A stretch of 54,069 bases of DNA from a virus. The notes beneath the pieces are model-generated. The model saw only the letters and a list, made by a program, of their open reading frames with translations, had not been told where the DNA came from and did not search any database. The position numbers and the translations under genes were made by a program. This document shows, in pieces, positions 24,725-33,660 of the stretch. How positions within the stretch are numbered: position 1 is the stretch's first letter; each line of letters starts with the position of its first letter. The stretch lies in IMG/VR virus record IMGVR_UViG_3300036768_000196, positions 1 to 54,069 of that record. One strand, 5' to 3'.

Positions 24725-25194
24725 TATTGTGCCCTGTAGAAACCGGCAGCGGCAATTTGTGCTGTAATATCCGATCCGTCAGGTGTGACTACGAAATCAT
24801 GCCAGGTCAGAGGAATGATGTTGGCATCTGTTCCAGAAGTAGAATCATTATCGTAACAAATTGCAAGATCTGTCCAGTTTGTTCCTGCTGCTACTCCTGT
24901 CCAAGTCTGATCTGGAATATCAAGATCGACACGATCATTAACATCATCTGGAGCAAATGCAACAAGATCTGCATCAGATAAGATTTTGCGCGCATAACCG
25001 GTATTAGTAACTTCATCCACTCCTGATGTTGCTTCCAACGCAGCTACAGTATCCACGTCTTTAATAGTAGCATCAGATGCAGATGCGTTCCATGCAATAA
25101 CTACTAATACTGAGTTTGCAGGATCATTTGTATCCACACGATTATACAGTTCCGCTACACGCCCAAGGGCAATATTCATGACCATGTTAGCCAT
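24724..25194 (-). CDS. Virion structural protein (156 aa)
   Basis: A compact alpha/beta protein (IALGRVAELYNRVDTNDPANSVLVVIAWNAS; DVNDRVDLDIPDQTWTG) whose pattern is frequent in phage late operons as a structural protein. Shares one base with the HNH gene and overlaps its other neighbour. No enzymatic motif. Confidence 0.6.
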   Translation of the reverse strand: MANMVMNIALGRVAELYNRVDTNDPANSVLVVIAWNASASDATIKDVDTVAALEATSGVDEVTNTGYARKILSDADLVAFAPDDVNDRVDLDIPDQTWTGVAAGTNWTDLAICYDNDSTSGTDANIIPLTWHDFVVTPDGSDITAQIAAAGFYRAQ

Positions 25195-25621
25195 AAATCA
25201 TTTCCTTCAGTTTTTTCATAAATCCGGGAGAATTGTCCTTTTTGTTTGCTTTATATTTTTCATGCTGGTGCGCTTCAAGAACACACTCATAATGATTTAG
25301 TTTCTTATACCCAAGCGGGTTCTGTGGATCTGGAGATTCTTTACCTTTATAATTAGATTCAACCCATGCTTTGACCATATCTACAGATTCAAAATATTTA
25401 TCATCAAAGCAACAATAGTAGCCAGGACGCTTGTTTATTTTGTAAACAAGTTCCTCTTCCGTAGTTTTTATATAAATGTGCTTATCATCCATTCGCATCC
25501 AGCCTTCGGCCATTGCACCAGAAACAAGTCTGGTAGAGAAATTCTGTTCTCTATCGAAACCAGTATGTTTAATCTCTACTTTGGTGCAACGGCCGTCTTC
25601 ATAGACTCGTTTCAATAGCAT
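25187..25621 (-). CDS. Conserved-type hypothetical protein (144 aa)
   Basis: A basic, Tyr/Lys-rich protein (YKINKRPGYYCCFDDKYFESV; LGYKKLNHYECVLEAHQHEKY). Overlaps the next gene by eight bases. It has a double Cys but no clear metal site. Located among virion genes; may be a scaffold or assembly accessory. Not recognised. Confidence 0.5.
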   Translation of the reverse strand: MLLKRVYEDGRCTKVEIKHTGFDREQNFSTRLVSGAMAEGWMRMDDKHIYIKTTEEELVYKINKRPGYYCCFDDKYFESVDMVKAWVESNYKGKESPDPQNPLGYKKLNHYECVLEAHQHEKYKANKKDNSPGFMKKLKEMIYG

Positions 25622-25622
25622 A

Positions 25623-26156
25623 TTAAGCTCCGCTTTGAATTACAGTTAGTGTGGCTGCGCCAGCAGTTAATGCTGAAACAGACAGTCTAACCGCAGTAAT
25701 AGGAAAAGCATAGTTACCGTCATCTGTTACTGTTTTATTTGTGAGAAATTCATGTGGGAATACACGAAGTAAAGTTACTCGTGTGTCTGTATTGCCAGTA
25801 GCAGTTCCTGAAGTTGACGTAGTATAAGTAAGAGTGGTGCTGTTTACAACAGAAGCAACAGGAAATACTCCATCTGCTCCACTAATTCCTGATCCCTCTA
25901 CTACAATGGAATCATTTGCATTTACAAGATGGTCACTGGCAAAAACGACAGTAACAGTATTTCCAGATCTTGAAATACTTGTAATTGGGGTCTTTTTTCC
26001 AAGATCATCGAATGTATGCTGTACTTCGTAAGTAATTCCAGATGCACCGGAACTGAAATCAACAGCTACACCAATATTCACTGGTCGCTGTTTCCAATTG
26101 ACTGGAATCCAGTTGGAAACACCAACAGCAGATAATGTGACTGATTTAGAACGCAT
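25623..26156 (-). CDS. Virion structural beta protein (177 aa)
   Basis: Starts MRSKSVTLSAVGVSNWIPVNW. It has a typical beta-sandwich insertion (GNTVTVVFASDHLVNANDSIVVEG) and a C-terminal ITAVRLSVSALTAGAATLTVIQSG strand pair. The pattern fits head or tail decoration proteins. The gene is preceded by a G/C-rich hairpin that may separate it from the capsid cluster. Confidence 0.6.
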   Translation of the reverse strand: MRSKSVTLSAVGVSNWIPVNWKQRPVNIGVAVDFSSGASGITYEVQHTFDDLGKKTPITSISRSGNTVTVVFASDHLVNANDSIVVEGSGISGADGVFPVASVVNSTTLTYTTSTSGTATGNTDTRVTLLRVFPHEFLTNKTVTDDGNYAFPITAVRLSVSALTAGAATLTVIQSGA

Positions 26157-26176
26157 TTATCTTCCTTTGGAAGAGA

Positions 26177-26194
26177 GGGGGGAATAATCCCCCC
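26177..26194 (-). terminator. Intra-operon GC hairpin
   Basis: GGGGGG and CCCCCC arms with a six-base loop (AATAAT), located in the gap between two virion genes. Read leftward it lacks a clean T-run, so it may be an mRNA-processing or 3'-end-stabilising hairpin, or a weak terminator. Confidence 0.5.
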
Positions 26195-26202
26195 ATCCCT
26201 AA

Positions 26203-26610
26203 TTAGTCATACATACCTTCGCCAGAGCCTGGGACGAAGTACTCGATGAGTACATAGCCCTCGCCGCCAGCGGTGGATGTTCCAACCGTATAGGTTGAAA
26301 TGATCTGTTTATCTTCGGTAAGTTGGGTACCAACAGACGCACCAACCGCAGTTCCCGGAGCAACCAAACCAACTTTGGTAGTTGCCATAGAAAATGCATT
26401 AATCAGTGCATTTGCACTACCACTCCATCCTAGACTGAATGAGCCCGCTCCAGTAACTGCGTTTGATGTCTGGTTTACCATTACTTGAGTAATAACCGCA
26501 TTTTTTGGCAATACGCATTTTACTGTCGCGTTATCAGTACGTAGGATTGGTATTACCTTGGTATAAACATCTCTAACTTTTGGATATGAGATATTAACTG
26601 TGAGTGGCAT
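26203..26610 (-). CDS. Virion protein, probable head fibre / decoration (135 aa)
   Basis: A beta-rich protein with Val/Thr/Gly strands (RTDNATVKCVLPKNAVITQVMVNQ; IISTYTVGTSTAGGEGYVLIEYFV). It lies just downstream of the major capsid gene and between two hairpins, so its dosage could be set by partial termination. A decoration or fibre role is inferred from position. Confidence 0.55.
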   Translation of the reverse strand: MPLTVNISYPKVRDVYTKVIPILRTDNATVKCVLPKNAVITQVMVNQTSNAVTGAGSFSLGWSGSANALINAFSMATTKVGLVAPGTAVGASVGTQLTEDKQIISTYTVGTSTAGGEGYVLIEYFVPGSGEGMYD

Positions 26611-26621
26611 ATCGACTCCTC

Positions 26622-26650
26622 AAAACAGGGGGAAGTTATCCCCCTGTTTT
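26622..26650 (-). terminator. Rho-independent (probably leaky) terminator after capsid gene
   Basis: An 11-bp stem AAAACAGGGGG / CCCCCTGTTTT with a seven-base loop, lying right after the capsid stop when read leftward. The arm ends in TTTT and is followed at once by the GAGGAG ribosome-binding site of the next gene. Likely reduces downstream transcription so that capsid protein is made in excess. Confidence 0.75.
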
Positions 26651-26651
26651 A

Positions 26652-27560
26652 TTACGCACCTGGTGAGCCGTATAGACCGCGCCAGTCTGACCAGCCGAAT
26701 GAATAACGAGCCGTGGCTTTGAACTTGGCATTCTCAGTATCAAAGTCATTGTCGGTAGTAAATTCATCGGCACGACGCTCGAAGTACTTCATACCATGCG
26801 GGGCATTGGTACGAAGGAACCAGGCGTCCGTGTCAGTCAGGAAGTGGCTTACCACGATATTCTTGATCATCCCCATCTCTTTCAGAGCATTGGGATCGTT
26901 CAGATCAGTACCAGTACGGCCAACTGATTTTAGAATACGATGAGCCTCGAACTCTAGGGTATAGGGAATGATAAGTGACGTCGGGCGAAGAGCGATCAGT
27001 AGACCACGGTCATTACGGAATCCCTGAATATCAATGCAAGCTTGCTCAAGAGCTGCCTCGGAAAGATCCGAGTCAACTGAGAGACGGTTTGATTGAGTGC
27101 CGCCCGCCACATTTGGATGTGCGGTGTTGATCAGAGAAACGCCATCGCCGCCAGGATAAGATGGATTGAATGCACGGTTATAGACATTTGCACCAACAAC
27201 TTCCTTGGTCTGGCGCATTGAGAATGCAAGACCTTGAGCACGCCGCTGTGCAATGATGTCATACATGTCATCTTCCATAGCCTCACGAGAAACCGAGAAG
27301 CCAAGGGCATACACGACATGCGTATACCGAGTAATGAATCCCTGACGCTCTGAGTCATATGATACTGGTGCACCTTCGGCTTTCTGGATAGCCAGACCAA
27401 ATGACGATACACCAACATCTTCTTCAAAATTACGCCGAGACGTAAATTTATCGAAGAGTTTATCATACTCGACAGGGTATTCATTATACGCTTTTCCGTA
27501 CCAGGCATTTACACCAGGCCATAGCGCTTTTGCAAAATTGCCAGTAGTAATTAGAGCCAT
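26652..27560 (-). CDS. Major capsid protein
   Basis: A 302-aa protein beginning MALITTGNFAKALWPGVNAWYGKAY. FGLAIQKAEGAPVSYDSERQGF, HVVYALGFSVSREAMEDDMY and LRPTSLIIPYTLEFEAHRIL follow the E-loop, A- and P-domain order of HK97-fold capsid proteins of the Mu gpT-like kind. It is preceded by scaffold and decoration genes and followed by a strong hairpin, as expected for the most abundant virion protein. Confidence 0.85.
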   Translation of the reverse strand: MALITTGNFAKALWPGVNAWYGKAYNEYPVEYDKLFDKFTSRRNFEEDVGVSSFGLAIQKAEGAPVSYDSERQGFITRYTHVVYALGFSVSREAMEDDMYDIIAQRRAQGLAFSMRQTKEVVGANVYNRAFNPSYPGGDGVSLINTAHPNVAGGTQSNRLSVDSDLSEAALEQACIDIQGFRNDRGLLIALRPTSLIIPYTLEFEAHRILKSVGRTGTDLNDPNALKEMGMIKNIVVSHFLTDTDAWFLRTNAPHGMKYFERRADEFTTDNDFDTENAKFKATARYSFGWSDWRGLYGSPGA

Positions 27561-27573
27561 AGGTTATCCTCCA

Positions 27574-28191
27574 TTATACACCGGCAACACCCTTGCCTAG
27601 ACGATGCTGATTGATCATGACTTCAAGTTTTAGGTTTGAAGTGTCATTCAGATCGTTTTCGACACTACGAACTGCACCAAGAATATGCAGACCAAGTGTG
27701 GCAGTTGTTGCTTTCGTTGACATATCTACTTGCATGTTAGACATGCCAGCGCCGCCATTTGAAGCAGCAGTGCCAAGTGAAACACTGGCATTTAGACCGG
27801 TATCTGCTACAGCGAAGGCACCACTTGCCTGAGCCACAAAGATAAGATCTGGATCATCGGCAACAAGTGCATAACGAGCAGTAGAAGCTTGACGGAAACC
27901 GGACAGAGAAAGATCTGCCGTTCCTGTACCAAGAACACCGTCTACAGGGTTAGTGCCTGAAGGAAGAAAACCTACAATAGCACCAAGGAATGGGCCATTG
28001 ACCGCTGTTGCGCGTGCAATGGTTGGAACGCCGTTAGAATCTGCACTTCCTGCCAGATCAACAAGATCACCAACTGCCATAGCAGTTGAATCTGATGCTG
28101 GAATGAAGTATAGATTTACTTTACCATTATAAGGCGCACCAGAAAGGAATCGAACTGGGCGAAACCCAGTTGGACGACTTACGTTTGCCAT
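27574..28191 (-). CDS. Capsid decoration / head structural protein
   Basis: A 205-aa protein starting MANVSRPTGFRPVRFLSGAPYNG, a beginning seen in many phage head proteins encoded next to the capsid gene. Small residues dominate, and strands such as DLVDLAGSADSNGVPTIARA suggest a beta-tulip or jelly-roll trimer. Likely binds the capsid surface as cement. Confidence 0.65.
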   Translation of the reverse strand: MANVSRPTGFRPVRFLSGAPYNGKVNLYFIPASDSTAMAVGDLVDLAGSADSNGVPTIARATAVNGPFLGAIVGFLPSGTNPVDGVLGTGTADLSLSGFRQASTARYALVADDPDLIFVAQASGAFAVADTGLNASVSLGTAASNGGAGMSNMQVDMSTKATTATLGLHILGAVRSVENDLNDTSNLKLEVMINQHRLGKGVAGV

Positions 28192-28231
28192 TAAAACCTC
28201 CTAAAATCATGGAAGCTTCTCGGCCAATAGC

Positions 28232-28633
28232 TCATCCCTTGTTTTCAATTTTAATGGAACCATATTGGCCTTCTGAAGCTTTTGGCTTAAGTCCGGCCTC
28301 AATTTCCTTAACTGTCTGTTCCTTTTCCTGCTGGCCCTCTTCATATAGCTCTTTTGGTGTGCTCATGAGGACTTGGGTCTGCCCCCCACCAACAGGAATA
28401 GAATTATCAGTAGTCGTAGAAAGTGAAGCACGTAATCCTTGAGGTACATGGTTTGCGATCTGCTCGATTTCATAACCAAGCTGTTGCATTTGATAAATGC
28501 GAGCAGGATCTGCATTTACTAACCGATATACCTTACTAGGATCTTTATTAATAATCATGAGTCGATCTTTGACTCCAACTCGTTGACGAACTTTTCGGCC
28601 TCTTGGCTCTTTGGGCGCAATATCTTTTTCCAT
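28232..28633 (-). CDS. Hypothetical head-assembly protein (133 aa)
   Basis: Basic at the N-terminus (KEPRGRKVRQRVGVKDRLMI), then a helical and Gly/Gln-rich part (SIPVGGGQTQVLMSTPKELYEEGQQEKEQ). Located between scaffold and decoration genes, which suggests an assembly or scaffold-associated role. About 40 bases with no gene lie downstream (28192-28231). Confidence 0.5.
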   Translation of the reverse strand: MEKDIAPKEPRGRKVRQRVGVKDRLMIINKDPSKVYRLVNADPARIYQMQQLGYEIEQIANHVPQGLRASLSTTTDNSIPVGGGQTQVLMSTPKELYEEGQQEKEQTVKEIEAGLKPKASEGQYGSIKIENKG

Positions 28634-28634
28634 A

Positions 28635-29492
28635 TTATCCCCTATATGTTTTTAACTGCTTGATATACTCTTCCCGAGTAATTGGGGCTCCTGCTCGGAG
28701 CATTGTATTGAGGATCTTTTCCTCTTCTTCTGTTAAGGTAAAGTTATCTGATTTCTTTACATCTTTTCTGGAACCGCCCTCGATAGTAGGAGCACGATCT
28801 TTGTTTGGATTCCTGAATTTGTTAGGAAACATTTCTTTGACCTTTTTCTCTACCATTGGCAGTGCTTCCTCTGGATCACGGATACCAGAATTCCAAAGGT
28901 GCATTGCATAACCATCGGCAAACACTCTCATGTCATTGTCCTGGGTATACCATTTATTCTGCTCTACCCATTTGGCAAATTGTTCATTTGGCTCTTGTTT
29001 TGTTTGTTGTTCTTTAAGAGCCTCCAACTCGATTCGCCGCTGATTCTCTTTCAGGTTCTCCATCTTGTCTCGGATTTCCTCGACTTTCTTGAGATCCTGT
29101 TCCTCAATGGCGCGATCTCGTTCTTCTTTTAGTTCACGCAAAGCCTTTTCATAAGCCAGTTGACCAATGCGGCGGTTATGCTCCGCCATTGCCTGCATTC
29201 CCTTTTTGAGTTCACGAATTTCTCTTGCCTGGCTGTCAATTTTATGAGCTTGACTTTCGATTTTGTCAAAGAAAGATTTCCTATCAAGAAAATCCTCTGC
29301 CGTTCGCCAAGGTTTATTTTTATTCTTCGGATCGGCATAGAATTCTTCTTTAGGTTTCCATCCAAGCTCTCGTGCCTGAGACTCAACATCAGGAATGTCA
29401 GATTCTGATTGTTGAGTTTGTTCTGCTTCAGGTTCCTGCTTTACTTCTTCTTTTACTTCTGGTTGTACTTCAACTTTTAGTTCTTCACTCAT
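28635..29492 (-). CDS. Scaffolding protein
   Basis: A 285-aa acidic, almost entirely helical protein. The N-terminus is disordered and Glu-rich (VEVQPEVKEEVKQEPEAEQTQQ), followed by long coiled coils (KIESQAHKIDSQAREIRELKK; LKEERDRAIEEQDLKKVEEIRDKME). A C-terminal charged helix is typical for capsid binding. Placement between portal and capsid genes is the standard one for a procapsid scaffold. Confidence 0.8.
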   Translation of the reverse strand: MSEELKVEVQPEVKEEVKQEPEAEQTQQSESDIPDVESQARELGWKPKEEFYADPKNKNKPWRTAEDFLDRKSFFDKIESQAHKIDSQAREIRELKKGMQAMAEHNRRIGQLAYEKALRELKEERDRAIEEQDLKKVEEIRDKMENLKENQRRIELEALKEQQTKQEPNEQFAKWVEQNKWYTQDNDMRVFADGYAMHLWNSGIRDPEEALPMVEKKVKEMFPNKFRNPNKDRAPTIEGGSRKDVKKSDNFTLTEEEEKILNTMLRAGAPITREEYIKQLKTYRG

Positions 29493-29827
29493 TGTTGCTC
29501 TCCATTGATTACTGCCACAACGTCTTCGTCATTTAGTAACACATAACGTTGGCCATTATGTTCTACAACTTTTCCTGCATACTTTGCAAAAATTACTGTA
29601 GATCCAACTTTGACTTTATTCGCTTCTGCACCGCCAAGATCATGGAAAGCATAAGGTCCAATTGCCAGAACTTCTCCACGATCAATTGCAAGCTGCTGTT
29701 TCATGATATCTCCATGCTCTTCCGGAATTACGATACCTGATTTTTTTGCTTTACTGAAGACTGGATCTACTTCTGTAATACTCTTGGTTTTTACAAGGAT
29801 TCTATATCCACAAGGTTCTAGCATCAT
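29489..29827 (-). CDS. GroES-like cochaperonin
   Basis: A 112-aa protein matching GroES along its whole length: GYRILVK (first strand), SGIVIPEE (start of the mobile loop region), GEVLAIGP, VKVGSTVIFAKYAGKVV and LLNDEDVVAVI. Phage cochaperonins such as T4 gp31 replace host GroES to fold large capsid proteins inside GroEL. Encoded between portal and scaffold/capsid genes, which fits that job. The start overlaps the preceding small gene (ATGATG). Confidence 0.88.
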   Translation of the reverse strand: MMLEPCGYRILVKTKSITEVDPVFSKAKKSGIVIPEEHGDIMKQQLAIDRGEVLAIGPYAFHDLGGAEANKVKVGSTVIFAKYAGKVVEHNGQRYVLLNDEDVVAVINGEQQ

Positions 29828-30039
29828 ACCTCCGTTTCTATATCTTCCAACTGAGCATAAACAAAGTCTTTATATCCTTGAATAAGCCCAGCTATTCTTG
29901 CATCAGTTGCAGGATCTTTTCCTGCCTCTTCTATCAATCGTTGAGTAAATAACTCAATTCTTGATAGGAATTCTTTTTTTATTGCTGCTGTTATTGGGTG
30001 CCTTTCCCATTCGAGCCACTCGGTTTTTTCGGTGCTAAT
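29824..30039 (-). CDS. Small helical protein with probable ATT start codon (71 aa)
   Basis: Reads (M)STEKTEWLEWERHPITAA and continues as an amphipathic helix pair (EFLSRIELFTQRLIEEAG; DARIAGLIQGYKDFVYAQLED). No ATG, GTG or TTG lies near the 5' end, but AAGGAG (30048-30053) is followed by an eight-base spacer and ATT. It overlaps the portal gene by 49 bases and ends in an ATGA overlap with the GroES-like gene. Small helical proteins with the EWL..HP pattern accompany portal genes in other podophages. Function unknown. Confidence 0.65.
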   Translation of the reverse strand: MSTEKTEWLEWERHPITAAIKKEFLSRIELFTQRLIEEAGKDPATDARIAGLIQGYKDFVYAQLEDIETEV

Positions 30040-32054
30040 GTTGATTTCTCCTTAAGTTGTTGCAGTTGCTGTTGATGCTGTGCATCTTTTAGAGCCATCT
30101 TGTTTTGGGCATCTCTCATGAATATTAACTGTTTATGTCTTGCAGCCTCTGCCTGAAGTCTTGCATCCATGATCTTCTTCTGTAGATCGATGGCATGTTC
30201 TTGTCGCTTCATTGCCAATTCGGCTTCTTTACTTCTTTGATCGAGTTCCGCCTGCTTCTGTTTTGCAGCGATATCCATCTGGCTCTTGGCCTGTTCTGCC
30301 TGCATCTTCATCTGCATCTCAAGCATCTTTGGATCAGGTTTTTGCTGAATTTGTGGAGAGCCAGTCTCTGCCAGACCAGGGATAAGTTTTTCCCAATTTG
30401 GCTGCTCCTGAGCCTGCAAGATCCTTTTAGTTACCTCAACAGGATCAATGGTACCAATTGGCAGCAGATCGAGTAGAGCAACTGCTTTCTGTAGTTTCTC
30501 CTGTTGTGAAGAAGCATTTGGATCTGCCGCAGGACAGATATCATACAGATCCTTGTTGAAATCGTCTGGATTTACTGGATCATCCAGAACGGCAATATAT
30601 GTTTTCTCGTCCAGATACTCGCTATTCAGGTAGAAAATCTTCTTGAATTCCTTGTCAAGAGCCCGATAAATCCTCTTGTAGATGGCAGTAAATACCTTCA
30701 TACCCTGCTCGATAGATGCCATCGTAGTGGTTGCAGGAGTATTCTGCCCTGGCATCTTGCCTACGAAGATTTCTGCCACGGATGCCAGTTCCTTCCCACT
30801 AGTTATAAGCATACCAAGAAGTTGGTATAGCACACTTGAAGGCTCTTTTGATGGAATTGGGACCATCTGCTTACGAAGGTCATCGGCAGCAGCATTTACT
30901 GCCCGCCATTCCCCCGGCTGCAAAGGAGAAGACCCCATTTTGAGCCTTAGTCCCTTGCCAACGAAACCAGCTTGCAGGTTTGCCAGTGTACCAGAGTCTA
31001 CAAGCTGGTTGATTAGGGTATTTACTGACTCATTCAGTGGACCAAGAAGGTGTCCAAATCCAAGATCATAGAAACTTCCATCTGGATTCGGGATAAAGGG
31101 GAATTTTATGTAATTGCACATGGCATTAATGCGTACAATTTCCCCTTTATCATTAGTAACGATATCCTTTGGAAGGAATCGAGGAACTATTCGCAGAACT
31201 TTGCTGGATTCATAGTGGAAAGTTACTGTATAAGGCTCCTTAATTCCATCATCATCAAGATCAAGCCAAGTTCCCTGCTGAATGATCTTGTAAGGAACCA
31301 GAGATTCTGGCATAACACCATCTGGTTTGTTCAGAGGTTTCTCTGTGACTGGTGGAGATCCAAGATCAATGTCCAGATATTCGCCAGATTTCTGTTTTTC
31401 CTTGAGAACTCGTTCATGAATGTATAGGATTTCGGAGAACCGTTCAGCAGTTTCCAGATCCTGTGCCCAGTAATCTACCACAAAGTTCTCTGGATACACG
31501 AGTTCAGAGACAATTTTGTCTTTTTCCTTGCTATAGTAGATCTTTTTGAATACAACACCAGTGATGGCAAGCATCATGAGAAGCCGGTCCATGTCTTCTT
31601 CCCACCTTGGCATATCATACATCAACTGCCAAGACATGTATTTGGAGACACGGTCTGCTTTTGCTGCTTTTTGTCCATCAGGATCTTTACCGATGATTTT
31701 GACTTTGACAATGTTACCGTCGCTGGGCACCAAGGATGGATAAGCCCTGGCAGAAAACTGCATTGAAGCAGTGGAAATCAAGGGATATTTGACGTTAGAG
31801 GCACCAACCCAAGGCCATGTTTTCTCTTCCCGAGTCTGTTTTGCCAGTGTCATCCATTCCTGTGTCTCATCCAGCCACAGTTTACGTGAGGTTTCATCAG
31901 CATCAAAGCCCAATTTGGCATCCATGCCAATCTTTCTTAGCTTATCCTCGTCAATTTTTTCTGCGAGGTTGTCTTCCTCGATAAGAGAAAGAAGCTTAAT
32001 ATCCTGTGATTGCTGACCTTCCTGATATGGTGAGACCTGATCGCTGTAGTTCAT
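29991..32054 (-). CDS. Portal protein
   Basis: A 687-aa protein. WPWVGASNVKYPLISTASMQFSARAYPSLVPSDG is a conserved portal clip/wing region, MYDMPRWEEDMDRLLMMLAITGVVFKK follows, and the C-terminus is a long Gln/Lys-rich helical barrel (MLEMQMKMQAEQAKSQMDIAAKQKQ). It forms the dodecameric DNA entry ring. Its start overlaps the terminase end by 59 bases. Confidence 0.88.
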   Translation of the reverse strand: MNYSDQVSPYQEGQQSQDIKLLSLIEEDNLAEKIDEDKLRKIGMDAKLGFDADETSRKLWLDETQEWMTLAKQTREEKTWPWVGASNVKYPLISTASMQFSARAYPSLVPSDGNIVKVKIIGKDPDGQKAAKADRVSKYMSWQLMYDMPRWEEDMDRLLMMLAITGVVFKKIYYSKEKDKIVSELVYPENFVVDYWAQDLETAERFSEILYIHERVLKEKQKSGEYLDIDLGSPPVTEKPLNKPDGVMPESLVPYKIIQQGTWLDLDDDGIKEPYTVTFHYESSKVLRIVPRFLPKDIVTNDKGEIVRINAMCNYIKFPFIPNPDGSFYDLGFGHLLGPLNESVNTLINQLVDSGTLANLQAGFVGKGLRLKMGSSPLQPGEWRAVNAAADDLRKQMVPIPSKEPSSVLYQLLGMLITSGKELASVAEIFVGKMPGQNTPATTTMASIEQGMKVFTAIYKRIYRALDKEFKKIFYLNSEYLDEKTYIAVLDDPVNPDDFNKDLYDICPAADPNASSQQEKLQKAVALLDLLPIGTIDPVEVTKRILQAQEQPNWEKLIPGLAETGSPQIQQKPDPKMLEMQMKMQAEQAKSQMDIAAKQKQAELDQRSKEAELAMKRQEHAIDLQKKIMDARLQAEAARHKQLIFMRDAQNKMALKDAQHQQQLQQLKEKSTLAPKKPSGSNGKGTQ

Positions 32055-33525
32055 CGTTATATTCTTCTTCCTCTATTTCTTCCTGTGTCGGTGCTTCAGT
32101 AATGTAGTCAAGAAGCATGCCAAGCCACGCCAATGCGTCCACCTGGTCATCATGTCTTCCCCTTGGAAAAATGACAAGTTCTTCTTCCAATAAGTTATAC
32201 CAGTCAGATTTCTTGTCGAATTTGACTGTCTTGGCTCGCATCCGTGCCTGAATCACACGAGCACGCTGAACTTTGTCTTTCCCTTTGTGTTTAAGCTGGA
32301 CTATTGGTGGATAGATGCCTTGACGCTGCATCTCTTCACGAAGAAATGGACCAATTGCCTTGGAGATCATCATTTCTTCTATGCCAACTGCCGCAAAATC
32401 GTAGATTTTATGCAGATTAAGCAGCGTATCTACGATCTCTCTGCCATCCATCCGCTCGCGTATGATGTTTTTGATGTGCAGAATTTTGTTTTCATCAACG
32501 CCAGCAATACAAAATACGGTCCAGTCAGCTCTTGTTTCAGTAGAAATTGCCAAGTCCACCGTGCAATAATAGACTACCGGCTTCTTGTAATCCTCTTCCG
32601 TCATCGGAAGAAGGTCTCCACGCTTGAAATATGCAACAGATTCATCAATTGGATTGTTCAGATACTCCTGAGAATACAGATCAAGAGCACCATCACTGGC
32701 ATATTTCTCTTTCTCTGCTACCCAGTATTCCTTTGGAAAACGCTCCTCCCAAAGGAAATGCTTCATTTCTTCATCATGGGCACGGTATTTCACCGAATAC
32801 CAGCCTCTCACGCGCTTATCTGGCCACTCTATCCAGGTCTTTAGTGGAGAATGTTTGACGAATTTATCACTGTCACGTGGCAATAGGCGGTTCAATTGGC
32901 TATCATGATGAAGAACCGTTCCCCACATTCTAAGTTTCCCTGTTGGAGAGCGGCAGGGCATCAGAGCACCCATGAACCATCTACGGAGTTTTTCACGGCG
33001 ATCCTGGTTCATTACCAGTTCGTCGTTCTCAAGATCGTCCACAATTATCAAATCAGGGCGGGTGCCGTTCCAGTTCAGACCACGGAGTTTCTGTTCAGCA
33101 CCCTTTGCAATGACACGGAACATGTATCCATCGCTCATTTCCACGATCATGTCTGTTTCCGTGTCTTTTACTAGTTTTACTTCTCCTTTCTCGTTCTTCT
33201 TGATTCCGAACAACTCGATCAGATCTTCGTTTTCGGTTATCTCTGCCTTCATAGCACCGAGGAACATCGCTGCCTGTGCCTCAGTGTCGGAAACGATTAG
33301 ACAAAATTTGGAAGACCTGAAAAGGAGTTCAGCAAGGCCATACGACAAAGTTCCAGCAGTACTTTTTGCATGGCCTCGTGGAGCACCAATAGCTACGTTC
33401 TTGTGCTCCGAGCAAGCCATTTCCCAGATTTCACGATGAAATTCAGGGATTGCGGTTGCATTATCGAATCGTTTTGATAGTACAGAGCCTACGAAACCTG
33501 CGACTATGTCAGCAGTAAGTTTCAC
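31996..33525 (-). CDS. terL: Terminase large subunit
   Basis: A 509-aa protein. Walker A is GAPRGHAKST (residues 47-56) and Walker B is LIIVDDLEND. The C-terminal nuclease starts at CTVDLAISTETRADWTVFCI and contains further acidic residues in VGIEEMM and DDQVDALAWL. It powers DNA packaging and cuts concatemers. The start codon is GTG, overlapping the stop of a 45-aa ORF (GTGA). Confidence 0.92.
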   Translation of the reverse strand: MKLTADIVAGFVGSVLSKRFDNATAIPEFHREIWEMACSEHKNVAIGAPRGHAKSTAGTLSYGLAELLFRSSKFCLIVSDTEAQAAMFLGAMKAEITENEDLIELFGIKKNEKGEVKLVKDTETDMIVEMSDGYMFRVIAKGAEQKLRGLNWNGTRPDLIIVDDLENDELVMNQDRREKLRRWFMGALMPCRSPTGKLRMWGTVLHHDSQLNRLLPRDSDKFVKHSPLKTWIEWPDKRVRGWYSVKYRAHDEEMKHFLWEERFPKEYWVAEKEKYASDGALDLYSQEYLNNPIDESVAYFKRGDLLPMTEEDYKKPVVYYCTVDLAISTETRADWTVFCIAGVDENKILHIKNIIRERMDGREIVDTLLNLHKIYDFAAVGIEEMMISKAIGPFLREEMQRQGIYPPIVQLKHKGKDKVQRARVIQARMRAKTVKFDKKSDWYNLLEEELVIFPRGRHDDQVDALAWLGMLLDYITEAPTQEEIEEEEYNDELQRSGLTISGRSAITGY

Positions 33526-33659
33526 CGGGACTTACGCTCTCTTTGTGGCTTCCAACCAGTTTTACGCAAAGTGCCATACACGTATGCGTCGGCTCTTTCT
33601 CCTTTGAGTCCCTTTTTCTTTGCTTCTTTCTTGAGTTTTTCTTCCATTGCTTTTGGCAT
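33522..33659 (-). CDS. Small basic protein upstream of terL (45 aa)
   Basis: MPKAMEEKLKKEAKKKGLKGE followed by RADAYVYGTLRKTGWKPQ. The 'KGLKG-R-DAYVYGTLRKTGW' pattern is a small protein I recognise as frequent in phage packaging regions, with no assigned function. It is coupled to terL by a GTGA overlap. It may act in packaging, but direct evidence is lacking. Confidence 0.75.
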   Translation of the reverse strand: MPKAMEEKLKKEAKKKGLKGERADAYVYGTLRKTGWKPQRERKSR

Positions 33660-33660
33660 A

